A program made the position numbers and the translations under genes. A stretch of DNA of 31,971 nucleotides from an uncultured Blautia sp. (lineage in GTDB: Bacteria; Bacillota; Clostridia; Lachnospirales; Lachnospiraceae), in assembly GCA_902476765.1 (NCBI GenBank), contig CABSEJ010000020.1, positions 1 to 31,971 on the forward strand, written 5' to 3'. Shown piece by piece: positions 1-8,512 of the stretch. Every line of letters begins with the position of its first letter. The first letter of the stretch is position 1. Below the pieces are notes generated by a model. It searched no databases. It was not told where the DNA came from and saw only the letters and a list, made by a program, of their open reading frames with translations.

Positions 1-2
1 TG

Positions 3-410
3 GCTATGCTGCGGGAAATACAGGAAACAGAAGGCTGCATTCCCGGGGAGATACAGCGGGAAGCAGCAGACAGACTGGGAGTCAAGGAAAGCGTTCTGGC
101 CTGTCTGGTGAAGCTATATCCTACCCTGAAGCCAGCGCCTTATTGCCATGAACTGGTTCTCTGCACCGGCGAAAGATGTGGGAAAAAGGACAGCCTGGAA
201 ATCCTCCATGCAGTGAAAAAACGACTGAAGCCAGGGAAGAACGGCATTTCCGCAGACCAGACCACTCTTCTGGTCACCAGGAATTGTCTGAAACACTGTT
301 CCACATCCCCAAATCTGCTGCTGGACGGAGTTCTTCATACCCATATGACGAAAGAGAAGACACTGTCCCTGGTAGAAAAAATTTTGGAAGAAAAAGGAGA
401 AAACACATGA
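3..410 (+). CDS. NuoE-like thioredoxin-fold [2Fe-2S] protein, 5' end probably outside the window
   Basis: The protein resembles the 24-kDa (NuoE/HoxE/HydA-associated) [2Fe-2S] ferredoxin family, which passes electrons between NAD(P)H-linked flavoproteins and partner hydrogenases or dehydrogenases. Counting from the ATG at position 6, the cluster ligands are visible as C53-x4-C58 and C94-x3-C98, the usual NuoE spacing. An N-terminal helical segment (about residues 1-40, with IPGEIQ and LGV) matches the family's small helical domain. Family members usually have a few to about 35 more N-terminal residues, and the frame is open to the window edge with no visible ribosome-binding site, so the true start probably lies upstream. 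The stop overlaps the next start as ATGA, implying translational coupling. No flavoprotein or hydrogenase subunit is visible here, so the redox partner is unknown. Confidence 0.8.
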   Translation, partial: AMLREIQETEGCIPGEIQREAADRLGVKESVLACLVKLYPTLKPAPYCHELVLCTGERCGKKDSLEILHAVKKRLKPGKNGISADQTTLLVTRNCLKHCSTSPNLLLDGVLHTHMTKEKTLSLVEKILEEKGENT

Positions 411-1699
411 GATATGAGGCCATCTTATTCGACCTGGACGGCACATTGACAGCCTCTGGGGAGGGAATCACTAAGTCTGTACAATACGCCCTGAAAAAAA
501 TGGGAAAAGAAGAGCAGGGACAGGATTTGAAGCAACTGGAAGTATTTGTAGGCCCTCCTTTGCTGGAACAATTTATGAAATTTTGTGGGATTTCCCAGGA
601 GGAAGCCAAAAAGGCAGTGGATTATTACAGAGAACGTTACAATGTAACAGGAGTTTATGAAAATCAGCCTTATAAGGGTATCCCGGAGCTGCTAGAAGCA
701 CTGAAGAAGAAGGGCTATCGTTTAGCAGTTGCCTCCTCAAAGCCGGATAAAATGGTACATGTTGTGACGGATTATTTTCAGCTTACCTCATTTTTTGAGG
801 TGATTCTGGGAAGCGATATAGAGCGCCCTAAAATGACAAAAGCAGAAGTGATTGAACAGGTTCTGGAGACCATGGAGCTTACGGAAAAAAGAGACCGGGT
901 TTTGATGATAGGAGACAGGTTCCACGATGTAGAAGGTGCGGCAAAGGCCGGGCTTTCCTGTCTGGGAGTGACCTATGGCTATGGAAGCCCCAGGGAGCTT
1001 TTGGAGGCCGGAGCCATGGGAATCATAGATTATCCAGGGGAACTGGAGACCCTGCTGGACTCTATGGAGGAGCAAAAAGAGACGGTGGTTCCGGGGAATG
1101 AAATCTTTCCGGTGAAGGGGTCTTTACGACTCCTGGACATTGGAAAAGAATTGTTTTCCACTCCTGTGTATCCCGGAGACCCGGCGCCAGAGAAGCAGCC
1201 CTTTTTTCAGATAGAAAAGGGGGATGACTGTAATCTTACGGTGCTTACCATGGGCAGCCATAACGGAACCCATCTGGATGCTCCTAAGCATTTCTGCCAA
1301 GGGCGGGGAGGAGTGGAAAGTATACCTCTGGAAAAATGTATGGGAATCTGCAAGGTGGTTTCTCTGACAGGGGAAATCACAGCCTCTGTTATGGAAAAGC
1401 TGCTGCAGGACGGAACGAAAAAATTACTTATCCGAGGAGAAATCCTTCTTACTCCGGAAGCTGCTCAGGTGATGGCCGCTTGTCCTATAGATTTAGTGGG
1501 CGTGGAAAGCCAGACCGTGGGGGAAGGAGAAGGACAGAAGGAAGTACATAAGATTCTTTTGGGAAAAGATGTGGTAATCCTGGAAGGCCTGGTGCTGAAA
1601 CAGGTGCTTCCGGGCACTTATTTTCTGGCAGCCCAGCCCCCGAAAATGGAAGGGCTGGACGGCTCTCCTGTAAGGCCGGTTCTGATTCCGCTGGATTAA
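407..1699 (+). CDS. Fusion protein: HAD-superfamily phosphatase + cyclase (kynurenine-formamidase-like) domain
   Basis: This is a 430-residue two-domain protein. Residues 1 to about 220 are a HAD-IA hydrolase of the phosphoglycolate-phosphatase type: motif I DLDGT (D9, D11), motif II ending in ASS near 109-111, K near 142-145 and motif IV IGD at 168-170 with a following D174. Residues about 235-430 match the cyclase/kynurenine formamidase family (PF04199), with the metal-binding HNGTHLDAPKH at 285-295 and the C-terminal GSPVRPVLI typical of that family. The start is the ATG at 407, which overlaps the preceding stop (ATGA); the frame is open further upstream, but that part only shadows the previous gene. 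There is no internal stop or frameshift between the domains. Substrates cannot be deduced: both families are broad. The fusion suggests a shared pathway or a hydrolase plus detoxifying amidase, which is inference. Confidence 0.85.
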   Translation: MRYEAILFDLDGTLTASGEGITKSVQYALKKMGKEEQGQDLKQLEVFVGPPLLEQFMKFCGISQEEAKKAVDYYRERYNVTGVYENQPYKGIPELLEALKKKGYRLAVASSKPDKMVHVVTDYFQLTSFFEVILGSDIERPKMTKAEVIEQVLETMELTEKRDRVLMIGDRFHDVEGAAKAGLSCLGVTYGYGSPRELLEAGAMGIIDYPGELETLLDSMEEQKETVVPGNEIFPVKGSLRLLDIGKELFSTPVYPGDPAPEKQPFFQIEKGDDCNLTVLTMGSHNGTHLDAPKHFCQGRGGVESIPLEKCMGICKVVSLTGEITASVMEKLLQDGTKKLLIRGEILLTPEAAQVMAACPIDLVGVESQTVGEGEGQKEVHKILLGKDVVILEGLVLKQVLPGTYFLAAQPPKMEGLDGSPVRPVLIPLD

Positions 1700-1747
1700 A
1701 ATAAGGCGGAATCCGGATAGGCAGCCTTAGGGATGAGAACTTTGTTC

Positions 1748-2647
1748 TTATGAATTTTCCTTTGACGGAGATAACTGGGCCAGCAAAATTGCGCCGAACA
1801 TAAGGACGCAGCCCAGGATTTCCCGGGGAGTCAGGCTCTGGCCAAGAAGTAACCATCCGGCCAGAACAGAAACAACAGATTCCAGGCTTAAAATCAGAGA
1901 CGCTACGGTAGGGTCCGTACCTCTCTGGCCGATTATCTGGAAGGTGTAGGCCACACCGCAGGAAAATACGCCTGCATAGAAAATGGGAAGCCATGCAGTC
2001 AAAATACCGGCCCAGGTAGGGGTTTCAAAGAGAAACATCAGCACAGAAGACAGGATTCCTGTAATGAAGAACTGAATGCAGGATAACTTTACTCCGCTGA
2101 CCCGCTGTGTGAAATAGTCGATTACCAGAATATGCAGGGCAAAGCACAGGGAGCATAGAAGAACCAGAAAATCTCCCTTTCCCAAAGAAAAGCTTCCTTT
2201 CATGCATAGCAGGTATAGTCCGGCCAGAGCAATGACTACGCTAATCCATACTTTCAGGCCGATTTTTTTCTTTATAAAAATTCCCAGGACAGGTACCAGA
2301 ACAATGTACAGAGCCGTAATAAAACCGGCTTTTGCCACAGTGGTGTACTGGATTCCCACCTGCTGCAGGGTGGTGGAGATGAAAAGCATAAGACCGCAGA
2401 GTCCTCCTCCTATTACCAGGTCTCTGGGTCTGTCCAGAGTCTTTTCTCTCTCTTTTGCAGAAGATTTGGGGCGGCAGAACATAAAGATACAAGGGATAAG
2501 CACAATGCCTCCCAAAAAAGAGCGGACGGCGTTAAAGGTATAAGGGCCTACATAGTCCATGCCCACGCTCTGGGCCACAAAAGCTACGCCCCAGATAATT
2601 GCAGTAAAAAAAAGAAGAATAAAATTTTTTGAGTGCTTTGATGTCAT
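1748..2647 (-). CDS. DMT-superfamily (EamA) permease
   Basis: A 299-residue, very hydrophobic protein with about ten predicted membrane segments in two repeated EamA halves. The first half carries the characteristic early FFTAIIWGVAF and the AVRSFLGG loop; the second half ends in a GxxLMFGAILLAQL segment. The family contains drug/metabolite exporters and amino-acid or nucleotide-sugar transporters, so the substrate is not predictable. The start at 2647 is preceded by AAGGAG seven bases upstream. It lies downstream of carB on the same strand with about 70 bases between, which contain a hairpin (2667-2703), so it may be transcribed by read-through from carB. It converges with the HAD-cyclase gene; the 48-base gap contains only a weak AT-rich hairpin around 1732-1751. 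Confidence 0.88.
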   Translation of the reverse strand: MTSKHSKNFILLFFTAIIWGVAFVAQSVGMDYVGPYTFNAVRSFLGGIVLIPCIFMFCRPKSSAKEREKTLDRPRDLVIGGGLCGLMLFISTTLQQVGIQYTTVAKAGFITALYIVLVPVLGIFIKKKIGLKVWISVVIALAGLYLLCMKGSFSLGKGDFLVLLCSLCFALHILVIDYFTQRVSGVKLSCIQFFITGILSSVLMFLFETPTWAGILTAWLPIFYAGVFSCGVAYTFQIIGQRGTDPTVASLILSLESVVSVLAGWLLLGQSLTPREILGCVLMFGAILLAQLSPSKENS

Positions 2648-2666
2648 TTGTAATCTCCTTAAAGAA

Positions 2667-2703
2667 GGCCTGCCGCACCAGTTACTGGTTCATTGCGGCA
2701 GCC
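2667..2703 (-). terminator. Hairpin after carB (candidate terminator or attenuator before the EamA gene)
   Basis: On the minus strand the arms TGCCGCA and TGCGGCA pair perfectly (7 bp), extended by GGC/GCC with one bulge. The loop itself contains the palindrome ACCAGTAACTGGT. It is followed by TTCTTT rather than a pure T run, so termination may be partial. The ribosome-binding site of the EamA gene lies directly downstream. Confidence 0.5.
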
Positions 2704-2719
2704 CCTTTGCTTTGTTTTA

Positions 2720-5700
2720 TTAGTTTTCTAACATTTCATGGTATTCCTGAAGGGATTTCAGAGAAGCAGCCTCCTTATTCAGCACGGCATGAATACCTTT
2801 GGCGCTGGCCAGTGCAGCGGACATGGTGGTGATATAAGGAATCTTTTTGTTGATGGCAGTTTTTCTTAAATAAGAATCATCATACTTGCTCTGCTTTCCG
2901 GCAGGAGTGTTTACAATCAAATCTATCTTACCGTTTACCATGGCATCGTAAATATTAGGACGGCCCTCCTGAAGCTTCTTCAATGTCTGGCAGGGAACCC
3001 CGTTTTCATTAAAGTAGGCAGAGCAGCCTTCTGTGGAAACAAGGTCAAAGCCCAGCTGGTGAAGCTGTTTTGCCACTTCCAGAGCTTCCGGACGGTCATT
3101 TTTATTTACGCTTACCAGAGCAGTTCCGGACAGAGGAAGCTTAGAACCAGTAGCCTCTTCTGCCTTATAGTAAGCCATGCCGAAAGATTCTGCCAGGCCC
3201 AGCACCTCGCCGGTGGAGCGCATTTCCGGTCCCAGAAGCGGGTCAACCTCAGGGAACATATTGAAGGGAAAGACTGCTTCCTTCACACCGTAGTAAGGAT
3301 GTTTTTTCTCGGTAAAGCTGGTCACATCCGGTTTCTCACCGGTAAGCTCATAGGTCATCAATTTGGTGGCAATATTAGCCATGTTGATATTGCAAACCTT
3401 AGAAACCAGAGGCACGGTACGGGAAGCTCTGGGGTTAGCCTCCAGCACATAAACCTTTCCTTCACAGATAGCGTACTGCATATTCATCAATCCTACAACA
3501 CCCATTTCACAGGCAATGGCTGTGGTATACTTCCGAATCAATGCTTTATGTTCCTCGGAGATTTCCACGGAAGGAATCACACAGGCAGAGTCACCGGAGT
3601 GGATACCAGCCTGCTCAATATGCTGCATAACTGTAGGTACAAAGGCATTGGAGCCGTCGGAAATAGCGTCGGTCTCACATTCCAGAGCATGCTGGAGGAA
3701 ACGGTCCATAAGGATGGGGCGCTCCGGTGTTACGTTAATAGCTGCTGCCATATAATCTCTCAGCATATCATCGTCATACACCACTTCCATACCACGGCCG
3801 CCCAGTACATAGGAAGGACGAACCATCACAGGATAGCCGATACGGTGGGCGATTTCCAAAGCTTCCTCTACGTTTACCGCCATACCGGATTCCGGCATTG
3901 GGATTTCCAGCTTCCGCATCATTTCATTGAACTGGTCTCTGTCCTCTGCCATATCAATAACAGCGGGAGAGGTTCCCAGGATATGAGCTCCTCTGCGTTC
4001 CAGCTCTGCAGCAATATTCAGAGGTGTCTGCCCGCCGAACTGAACAATAATACCCAGTGGCTTCTCCTTTTCATAGATGGACATAACGTCCTCCACGGTC
4101 AGAGGCTCGAAATACAGCTTGTCGGAGGTATCATAGTCAGTGGAAACGGTTTCCGGATTGCAGTTTACCATGATAGTCTCAAAGCCCAGCTCTCTTAACG
4201 TAAAGGCAGCATGTACGCAGCAGTAGTCAAATTCAATACCCTGTCCGATACGGTTGGGGCCTCCTCCCAGTACCATAACCTTGCGGCCGTTGGATACAGG
4301 AGTTTTATCTTCTCCGATGTAAGTGGAGTAATAGTAAGCAGCAGGCTCTTTTACGCCGCTTACAGGCACAGCGTCCCAGCGCTCCTGCATGCCCAGTGTT
4401 TCTCTGCGCTTAAACAATTCCCATTCATCCACATCCAGAAGCTGTGACAGATACTTGTCGGAAAATCCGTCCTTTTTAGCTTGGATGAGAAGCTGCTCCG
4501 GAAGTTCTGTTCCTTTATAGGAAAGGATTTCTTCCTCTAAATCCACCAGCTCTTTCATCTGCTCCAGGAACCACATTTTTATGTGTGTCATTTCATGAAG
4601 CTTAGTAAGGGAAGCACCCTTGCGGATGGCTTCATAGAGAATAAACTGCCGTTCGCTGGTAGGCTCTGCCAGCTTCAAGTATAATTCATCCAGAGAAAGG
4701 CTGTTAAAATCAGCGGCAAAGCCTAAGCCGTATCTGCCCTTTTCCAGGGAGCGGATGGCCTTCTGAAGGGCTTCTTTGTAATTTTTGCCGATGGACATAA
4801 CCTCGCCCACAGCCTTCATCTGAGTGCCCAGCTTATCCTGAGATCCTTTGAATTTTTCGAAAGCCCAGCGGGCAAATTTAACTACCACATAATCTCCGGA
4901 GGGTTTGTATTTATCCAGGGTGCCTTCCTTCCAGTAAGGAATCTCATCCAGAGTCAGACCTGCAGCCAGAAGAGCGGATACATAGGCGATAGGGAAACCT
5001 GTGGCCTTGCTGGCCAGAGCTGAAGAACGGGAGGTTCTGGGGTTGATTTCGATAATAATGATACGGTCTGTCTTAGGGTCATGGGCAAACTGAACGTTGG
5101 TTCCGCCGATAACGCCGATGGATTCCACAATAGCGTGAGCCTGCTGTTCCAGCTTATCCTGTACCTCCTGGGAGATAGTCAGCATAGGAGCGGAGCAGAA
5201 GGAGTCGCCGGTATGTACCCCCATGGGGTCGATATTTTCAATGAAGCAGATGGAAATTTTCTTTCCTTTGGCATCACGCACCACTTCCACTTCCAGCTCT
5301 TCCCATCCGATAACTGATTCCTCAATCAGAATCTGATGTACCAGGGAGGCTGCAAGTCCTCTCTGGGATACCTTCCTTAATTCCTCTTCATTATAGACAA
5401 TACCGCCGCCGGTACCGCCCATGGTGTAGGCAGGACGGATAACACAGGGATAACCCAGCTCTCCTGCAATTTTCACGGCTTCCTCCACAGAGTAAGCAGG
5501 GGCGCTTCTGGCCATCTCGATACCCAGCTTATTCATAGCGTTTTTGAATTCGATACGGTCTTCGCCCCGGCTGATGGCATCTACCTGAACGCCGATAACT
5601 TCCACATTATATTTGTCCAGGACACCTGCATGGTATAATTCCTCACACAGATTCAAACCGGACTGGCCTCCCAGATTGGGGAGCAGAGCGTCCGGTCTTT

Positions 5701-5941
5701 CCTTGGCAATAATCTCTGTAAGACGTTCTACATTTAAAGGTTCAATGTAGGTTACATCTGCGGTAGAAGGGTCGGTCATAATCGTAGCTGGGTTGGAATT
5801 TACCAGTACGATTTCATAGCCCAGGCTTTTCAGAGCCTTGCAGGCCTGTGTACCGGAATAATCAAACTCACAGGCCTGTCCGATAATGATGGGACCAGAC
5901 CCGATAATGAGAACTTTATGAATATCATTTCTCTTTGGCAT
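2720..5941 (-). CDS. carB: Carbamoyl-phosphate synthase large subunit
   Basis: CarB makes carbamoyl phosphate from bicarbonate, ammonia (channelled from CarA) and two ATP, feeding pyrimidine and arginine synthesis in the cytoplasm. The 1073-residue length is standard. Visible domains are the N-terminal carboxyphosphate ATP-grasp half (IIGSGPIIIGQACEFDYSG near residue 13, NPRTSRSSALASKATGFPIA), the oligomerisation segment (about 400-550), a second ATP-grasp half (GGGPNRIGQGIEFDYCC, EANPRASRTVPLVSK) and a C-terminal MGS-like allosteric domain (ending around KKIPYITTMSAALA). The start at 5941 is chosen because GGAGGT precedes it and MPKRND is the family's usual N terminus; a longer open frame upstream runs through the promoter. 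CarA is not adjacent, which is unusual because carAB are commonly paired. Confidence 0.97.
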   Translation of the reverse strand: MPKRNDIHKVLIIGSGPIIIGQACEFDYSGTQACKALKSLGYEIVLVNSNPATIMTDPSTADVTYIEPLNVERLTEIIAKERPDALLPNLGGQSGLNLCEELYHAGVLDKYNVEVIGVQVDAISRGEDRIEFKNAMNKLGIEMARSAPAYSVEEAVKIAGELGYPCVIRPAYTMGGTGGGIVYNEEELRKVSQRGLAASLVHQILIEESVIGWEELEVEVVRDAKGKKISICFIENIDPMGVHTGDSFCSAPMLTISQEVQDKLEQQAHAIVESIGVIGGTNVQFAHDPKTDRIIIIEINPRTSRSSALASKATGFPIAYVSALLAAGLTLDEIPYWKEGTLDKYKPSGDYVVVKFARWAFEKFKGSQDKLGTQMKAVGEVMSIGKNYKEALQKAIRSLEKGRYGLGFAADFNSLSLDELYLKLAEPTSERQFILYEAIRKGASLTKLHEMTHIKMWFLEQMKELVDLEEEILSYKGTELPEQLLIQAKKDGFSDKYLSQLLDVDEWELFKRRETLGMQERWDAVPVSGVKEPAAYYYSTYIGEDKTPVSNGRKVMVLGGGPNRIGQGIEFDYCCVHAAFTLRELGFETIMVNCNPETVSTDYDTSDKLYFEPLTVEDVMSIYEKEKPLGIIVQFGGQTPLNIAAELERRGAHILGTSPAVIDMAEDRDQFNEMMRKLEIPMPESGMAVNVEEALEIAHRIGYPVMVRPSYVLGGRGMEVVYDDDMLRDYMAAAINVTPERPILMDRFLQHALECETDAISDGSNAFVPTVMQHIEQAGIHSGDSACVIPSVEISEEHKALIRKYTTAIACEMGVVGLMNMQYAICEGKVYVLEANPRASRTVPLVSKVCNINMANIATKLMTYELTGEKPDVTSFTEKKHPYYGVKEAVFPFNMFPEVDPLLGPEMRSTGEVLGLAESFGMAYYKAEEATGSKLPLSGTALVSVNKNDRPEALEVAKQLHQLGFDLVSTEGCSAYFNENGVPCQTLKKLQEGRPNIYDAMVNGKIDLIVNTPAGKQSKYDDSYLRKTAINKKIPYITTMSAALASAKGIHAVLNKEAASLKSLQEYHEMLEN

Positions 5942-6020
5942 AGCAATACCTCCATATTTTTGCCTGTACAACAGACAATCCTTTGAAAATTTCCCATCTG
6001 CCATACAGGTTGCTAGAGAC

Positions 6021-6050
6021 AGTATACCATAGCTGAAGATTGAGAAGCAA
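6021..6050 (-). promoter_or_regulatory. Sigma-A promoter for carB
   Basis: On the minus strand, -35 TTGCTT (6045-6050) and -10 TATACT (6021-6026) are separated by 18 bases. This predicts a transcript start near 6014 and a leader of about 70 bases. I see no PyrR-type attenuator within that leader. Confidence 0.6.
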
Positions 6051-6068
6051 TAAAGAAGAAAGAAAAAA

Positions 6069-6098
6069 ATACCAGACGGGTTTTTCTTTACCTGGTAT
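6069..6098. promoter_or_regulatory. Inverted repeat ATACCAG / CTGGTAT in the carB-ABC divergent region
   Basis: Seven-base perfect arms at 6069-6075 and 6092-6098 are separated by 16 bases. The right arm abuts or overlaps the -35 element of the rightward promoter, which fits an operator. Read leftward, the right-hand arm is followed by seven T residues, so it could alternatively act as a minus-strand terminator upstream of the carB promoter. Which role applies is not decidable from sequence alone. Confidence 0.4.
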
Positions 6099-6115
6099 AC
6101 GTTATCTGTTATACT
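6087..6115 (+). promoter_or_regulatory. Sigma-A promoter for the ABC transporter/NdpA unit
   Basis: -35 TTTACC (6087-6092) and -10 TATACT (6110-6115) are separated by 17 bases, with an extended -10 TG at 6107-6108. This predicts a transcript start near 6121 and a leader of about 100 bases before the ATPase gene. Confidence 0.65.
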
Positions 6116-6223
6116 TTTGAAAAATATGAATTTTCCGAAAATATTTTTTAAGCAGGTCAATAGACAAAAGGGGAAGAACGCAGAAGTTCCAGTCTGTTGG
6201 CCGTGATACTAAAGGAGGTAAAT

Positions 6224-6931
6224 ATGATTGAGGTAAAGAATCTGACAAAACGCTACAAAGGCAGCTCTAAGCTTGCAGTGGACGATGTGTCTCTGACTGC
6301 AGAGCCGGGGAAAATAACCGTGCTTCTGGGGCCAAACGGGGCAGGCAAATCCACCACCATCAAAAGTATTGTGAACCTGCTGGGATATAAAGGGGAAATT
6401 TTAATCTGCGGCCATCCCAATACCAGCGTGGAGGCCAAGAAGTCTTTCGGATACATACCGGAGGTGCCTATGCTTTATGACCTTCTCACCGTGGATGAAA
6501 CCATAGAATTTATCGGAAAGGCCTACCGTCTTCCGGATTATAAGAAAACAGGAGAGCAGTATCTGGAACTGTTTCAGTTAAAGGAGCAGAGGAAAAAAAT
6601 GGCCAAGGAGCTGAGCAAAGGTATGCGTCAGAAGCTGAGTATGGTGCTGGCTCTTTTGGTGGAGCCTAAGGCTCTTCTGGTGGACGAGCCTATGGTGGGC
6701 CTGGACCCTGCCAGCATAGAAGAGGTGCTGAAGCTGTTTGTGGAGCTGAAAAACCAGGGAACTTCTATTCTTATCAGTACCCACATCATTGATGTGATAA
6801 ATGAAATTTGGGATTGTGCCTACATTATGGACCAGGGAAAGATTGTCCGCCGAATCTTGAGAGGAGAAGAGGGAAGTGAGACACTGAAACAGATATTCTT
6901 TGAGGCCACAACGGCAGAGGAGGAGTCATGA
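6224..6931 (+). CDS. ABC transporter ATP-binding protein (ABC-2 exporter type)
   Basis: This 235-residue nucleotide-binding subunit energises the membrane protein encoded next. Walker A GPNGAGKS is at 36-43, the signature LSKGM at 130-134, Walker B ALLVDEP at 150-156 with the catalytic E155, the D-loop GLDP just after, and the H-loop in STHIID. Similarity is to the CcmA/NatA-like family that serves ABC-2 type exporters. The start at 6224 is set by AAAGGAGG at 6211-6218; an upstream in-frame ATG at 6197 has no comparable site. The stop overlaps the permease start as ATGA. Substrate unknown. Confidence 0.92.
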   Translation: MIEVKNLTKRYKGSSKLAVDDVSLTAEPGKITVLLGPNGAGKSTTIKSIVNLLGYKGEILICGHPNTSVEAKKSFGYIPEVPMLYDLLTVDETIEFIGKAYRLPDYKKTGEQYLELFQLKEQRKKMAKELSKGMRQKLSMVLALLVEPKALLVDEPMVGLDPASIEEVLKLFVELKNQGTSILISTHIIDVINEIWDCAYIMDQGKIVRRILRGEEGSETLKQIFFEATTAEEES

Positions 6932-8499
6932 ATTCATTACTTTACTTAGCATTTTTAAAAGTCAAGGGCCTGGTGCGGAACCAGTTCCGCACCCCGGGGT
7001 CCGCCATTATATCGGTTTTAATGATTTTGCTCTATGGCGGTCTGGTATTCATGTCCTTCTTTTTTTCTTCGGACCAGATTCCCCAGGAGATGCTGCTGGA
7101 TACCAATGGGGCTATTCTGGCAGGCATTGGAATGACGGCCCTTTTGTCTGTAACCCTGCTGCTGAATAAGCGAAAAGCCCTGGTCTATGACACAGATGCC
7201 TACTATCTTTTTGCAGGGCCTTATACCAGAAAACAGGTGAATATGTATATTCTGCTCCAGTCCTTTACCCAGGGAGCCTTGTACAGCCTGCTGGGCTGTT
7301 TTATGACCGCTATGTTTTCCATGGGAGGATACTTTACCCTACCCTTTTTCTTGGTGTTATTTTTGTCCCTGGCTCTGATGCTGATATTTTTCCTGACGCT
7401 GACAGATTATATCTATATGTGGAGCCTTTTAGAACCTCGGCATAAAAAATGGTATGTGGTTCCTGTGCTTCTTCTGCTGGTACCCACGGCGGCTATATTT
7501 CTCTATGAAGTATGGAGATCTGACTTTGTGCTAAAGGGCGGATTTATGAACTTTGCCCTCAGCAAGGAGTTTTATCTGGTGCCCTTTATGGGCTGGGCTA
7601 AATTAGCCATGAACAGCTTTATGGAAGGGGAATATCTTTATACTCTTCTGAGTCTCCTGCTGCTTTTGGCCTGCTGCCTGGTGATGGCAGGTCTGTTCCT
7701 GCGGTTCCGGGGTGAAATCACAGAGCAGGCTGTGGAGGATGCCCAGGAGGTCACAGCCTATGTGAAAAGAGCCAAGGCCAACGGAGGCCGGGCCAGAGTG
7801 GAGGACGGCAAGGTAAAGAATGTAAAAGGGGAATTTGCCTGGGGCGCCAGGGCTGTGCTTTCCAAAAATCTGCTGCTGATGCGGAAAACAGGAAATTTCC
7901 TGAGAAAGCAGGATATTGGCATTATTGTGTTTTATTTTGCCTTAAGCTGGCTGATATTACCAGAGAATACTTTTTATATGTTTTGCTATATGCTGCTGAT
8001 TTGGATGTTTACCTTAATCAATGACTCTGACCTTTTGCGGGATTTAAAAAATTACCAGATATATCTGATTCCCGACAGTGCCTTTAAAAAATTGGTATAC
8101 GCTATGCTTCCTGCTTATCTGAAAATCGGTTTGATTGCAGGAGCGTCCATTATTTTTGCAGGAATTCTTACCAGAATGTCTCCTGGAGCTGTGATACAAT
8201 ACCTGGTGATGGTTTTAGGCTACAGTATGATTTTTGTGGCGGGAACTGTACTGTCCGTACGGATTTTAGGCAGCAGAACCAATATCATGCTGGAATCCTT
8301 CCTGCGGATGGTGATTGTGCTGGTATCGGCTATTCCCTCTGCAGCAGCAGGAATCTTTCTGTTTGTTTTCCTGCGGGTTTTCCAGATTGGAATTTCCGTT
8401 ATGACTTTAGTTTCGCTGATTACACTGGTGATGAATTTCCTGGTTTCTCTGTTGATTATCGTAGCCTGCAAGGGTATGATGAACGGTAGAGAATTATAG
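6928..8499 (+). CDS. Large ABC exporter permease
   Basis: A 523-residue integral membrane protein, the only permease of this transporter in the window. Hydrophobic segments fall in two clusters (roughly residues 20-260 and 320-515), separated by a charged cytoplasmic stretch of about residues 265-320 (rich in E, K and R). This layout resembles the 'putative ABC exporter' family (PF16962) seen in Clostridia, a call made from memory of the family and not from a search. It is coupled to the ATPase by a 4-base overlap and followed after 13 bases by the NdpA-like gene. The substrate could be a lipid, peptide or drug; nothing in the sequence decides this. Confidence 0.8.
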   Translation: MNSLLYLAFLKVKGLVRNQFRTPGSAIISVLMILLYGGLVFMSFFFSSDQIPQEMLLDTNGAILAGIGMTALLSVTLLLNKRKALVYDTDAYYLFAGPYTRKQVNMYILLQSFTQGALYSLLGCFMTAMFSMGGYFTLPFFLVLFLSLALMLIFFLTLTDYIYMWSLLEPRHKKWYVVPVLLLLVPTAAIFLYEVWRSDFVLKGGFMNFALSKEFYLVPFMGWAKLAMNSFMEGEYLYTLLSLLLLLACCLVMAGLFLRFRGEITEQAVEDAQEVTAYVKRAKANGGRARVEDGKVKNVKGEFAWGARAVLSKNLLLMRKTGNFLRKQDIGIIVFYFALSWLILPENTFYMFCYMLLIWMFTLINDSDLLRDLKNYQIYLIPDSAFKKLVYAMLPAYLKIGLIAGASIIFAGILTRMSPGAVIQYLVMVLGYSMIFVAGTVLSVRILGSRTNIMLESFLRMVIVLVSAIPSAAAGIFLFVFLRVFQIGISVMTLVSLITLVMNFLVSLLIIVACKGMMNGREL

Positions 8500-8512
8500 A
8501 AAGGAAATACAG

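Noticed and set aside
3059..4198. Long plus-strand open frame opposite carB (379 codons)
   Set aside because: It is antisense to a certain gene, has no ribosome-binding site, and its composition (rich in His, Ser, Phe) is that of a shadow frame.
5942..6020. PyrR-type attenuator in the carB leader
   Set aside because: The leader from the predicted start is about 70 bases and holds no terminator hairpin followed by T residues.
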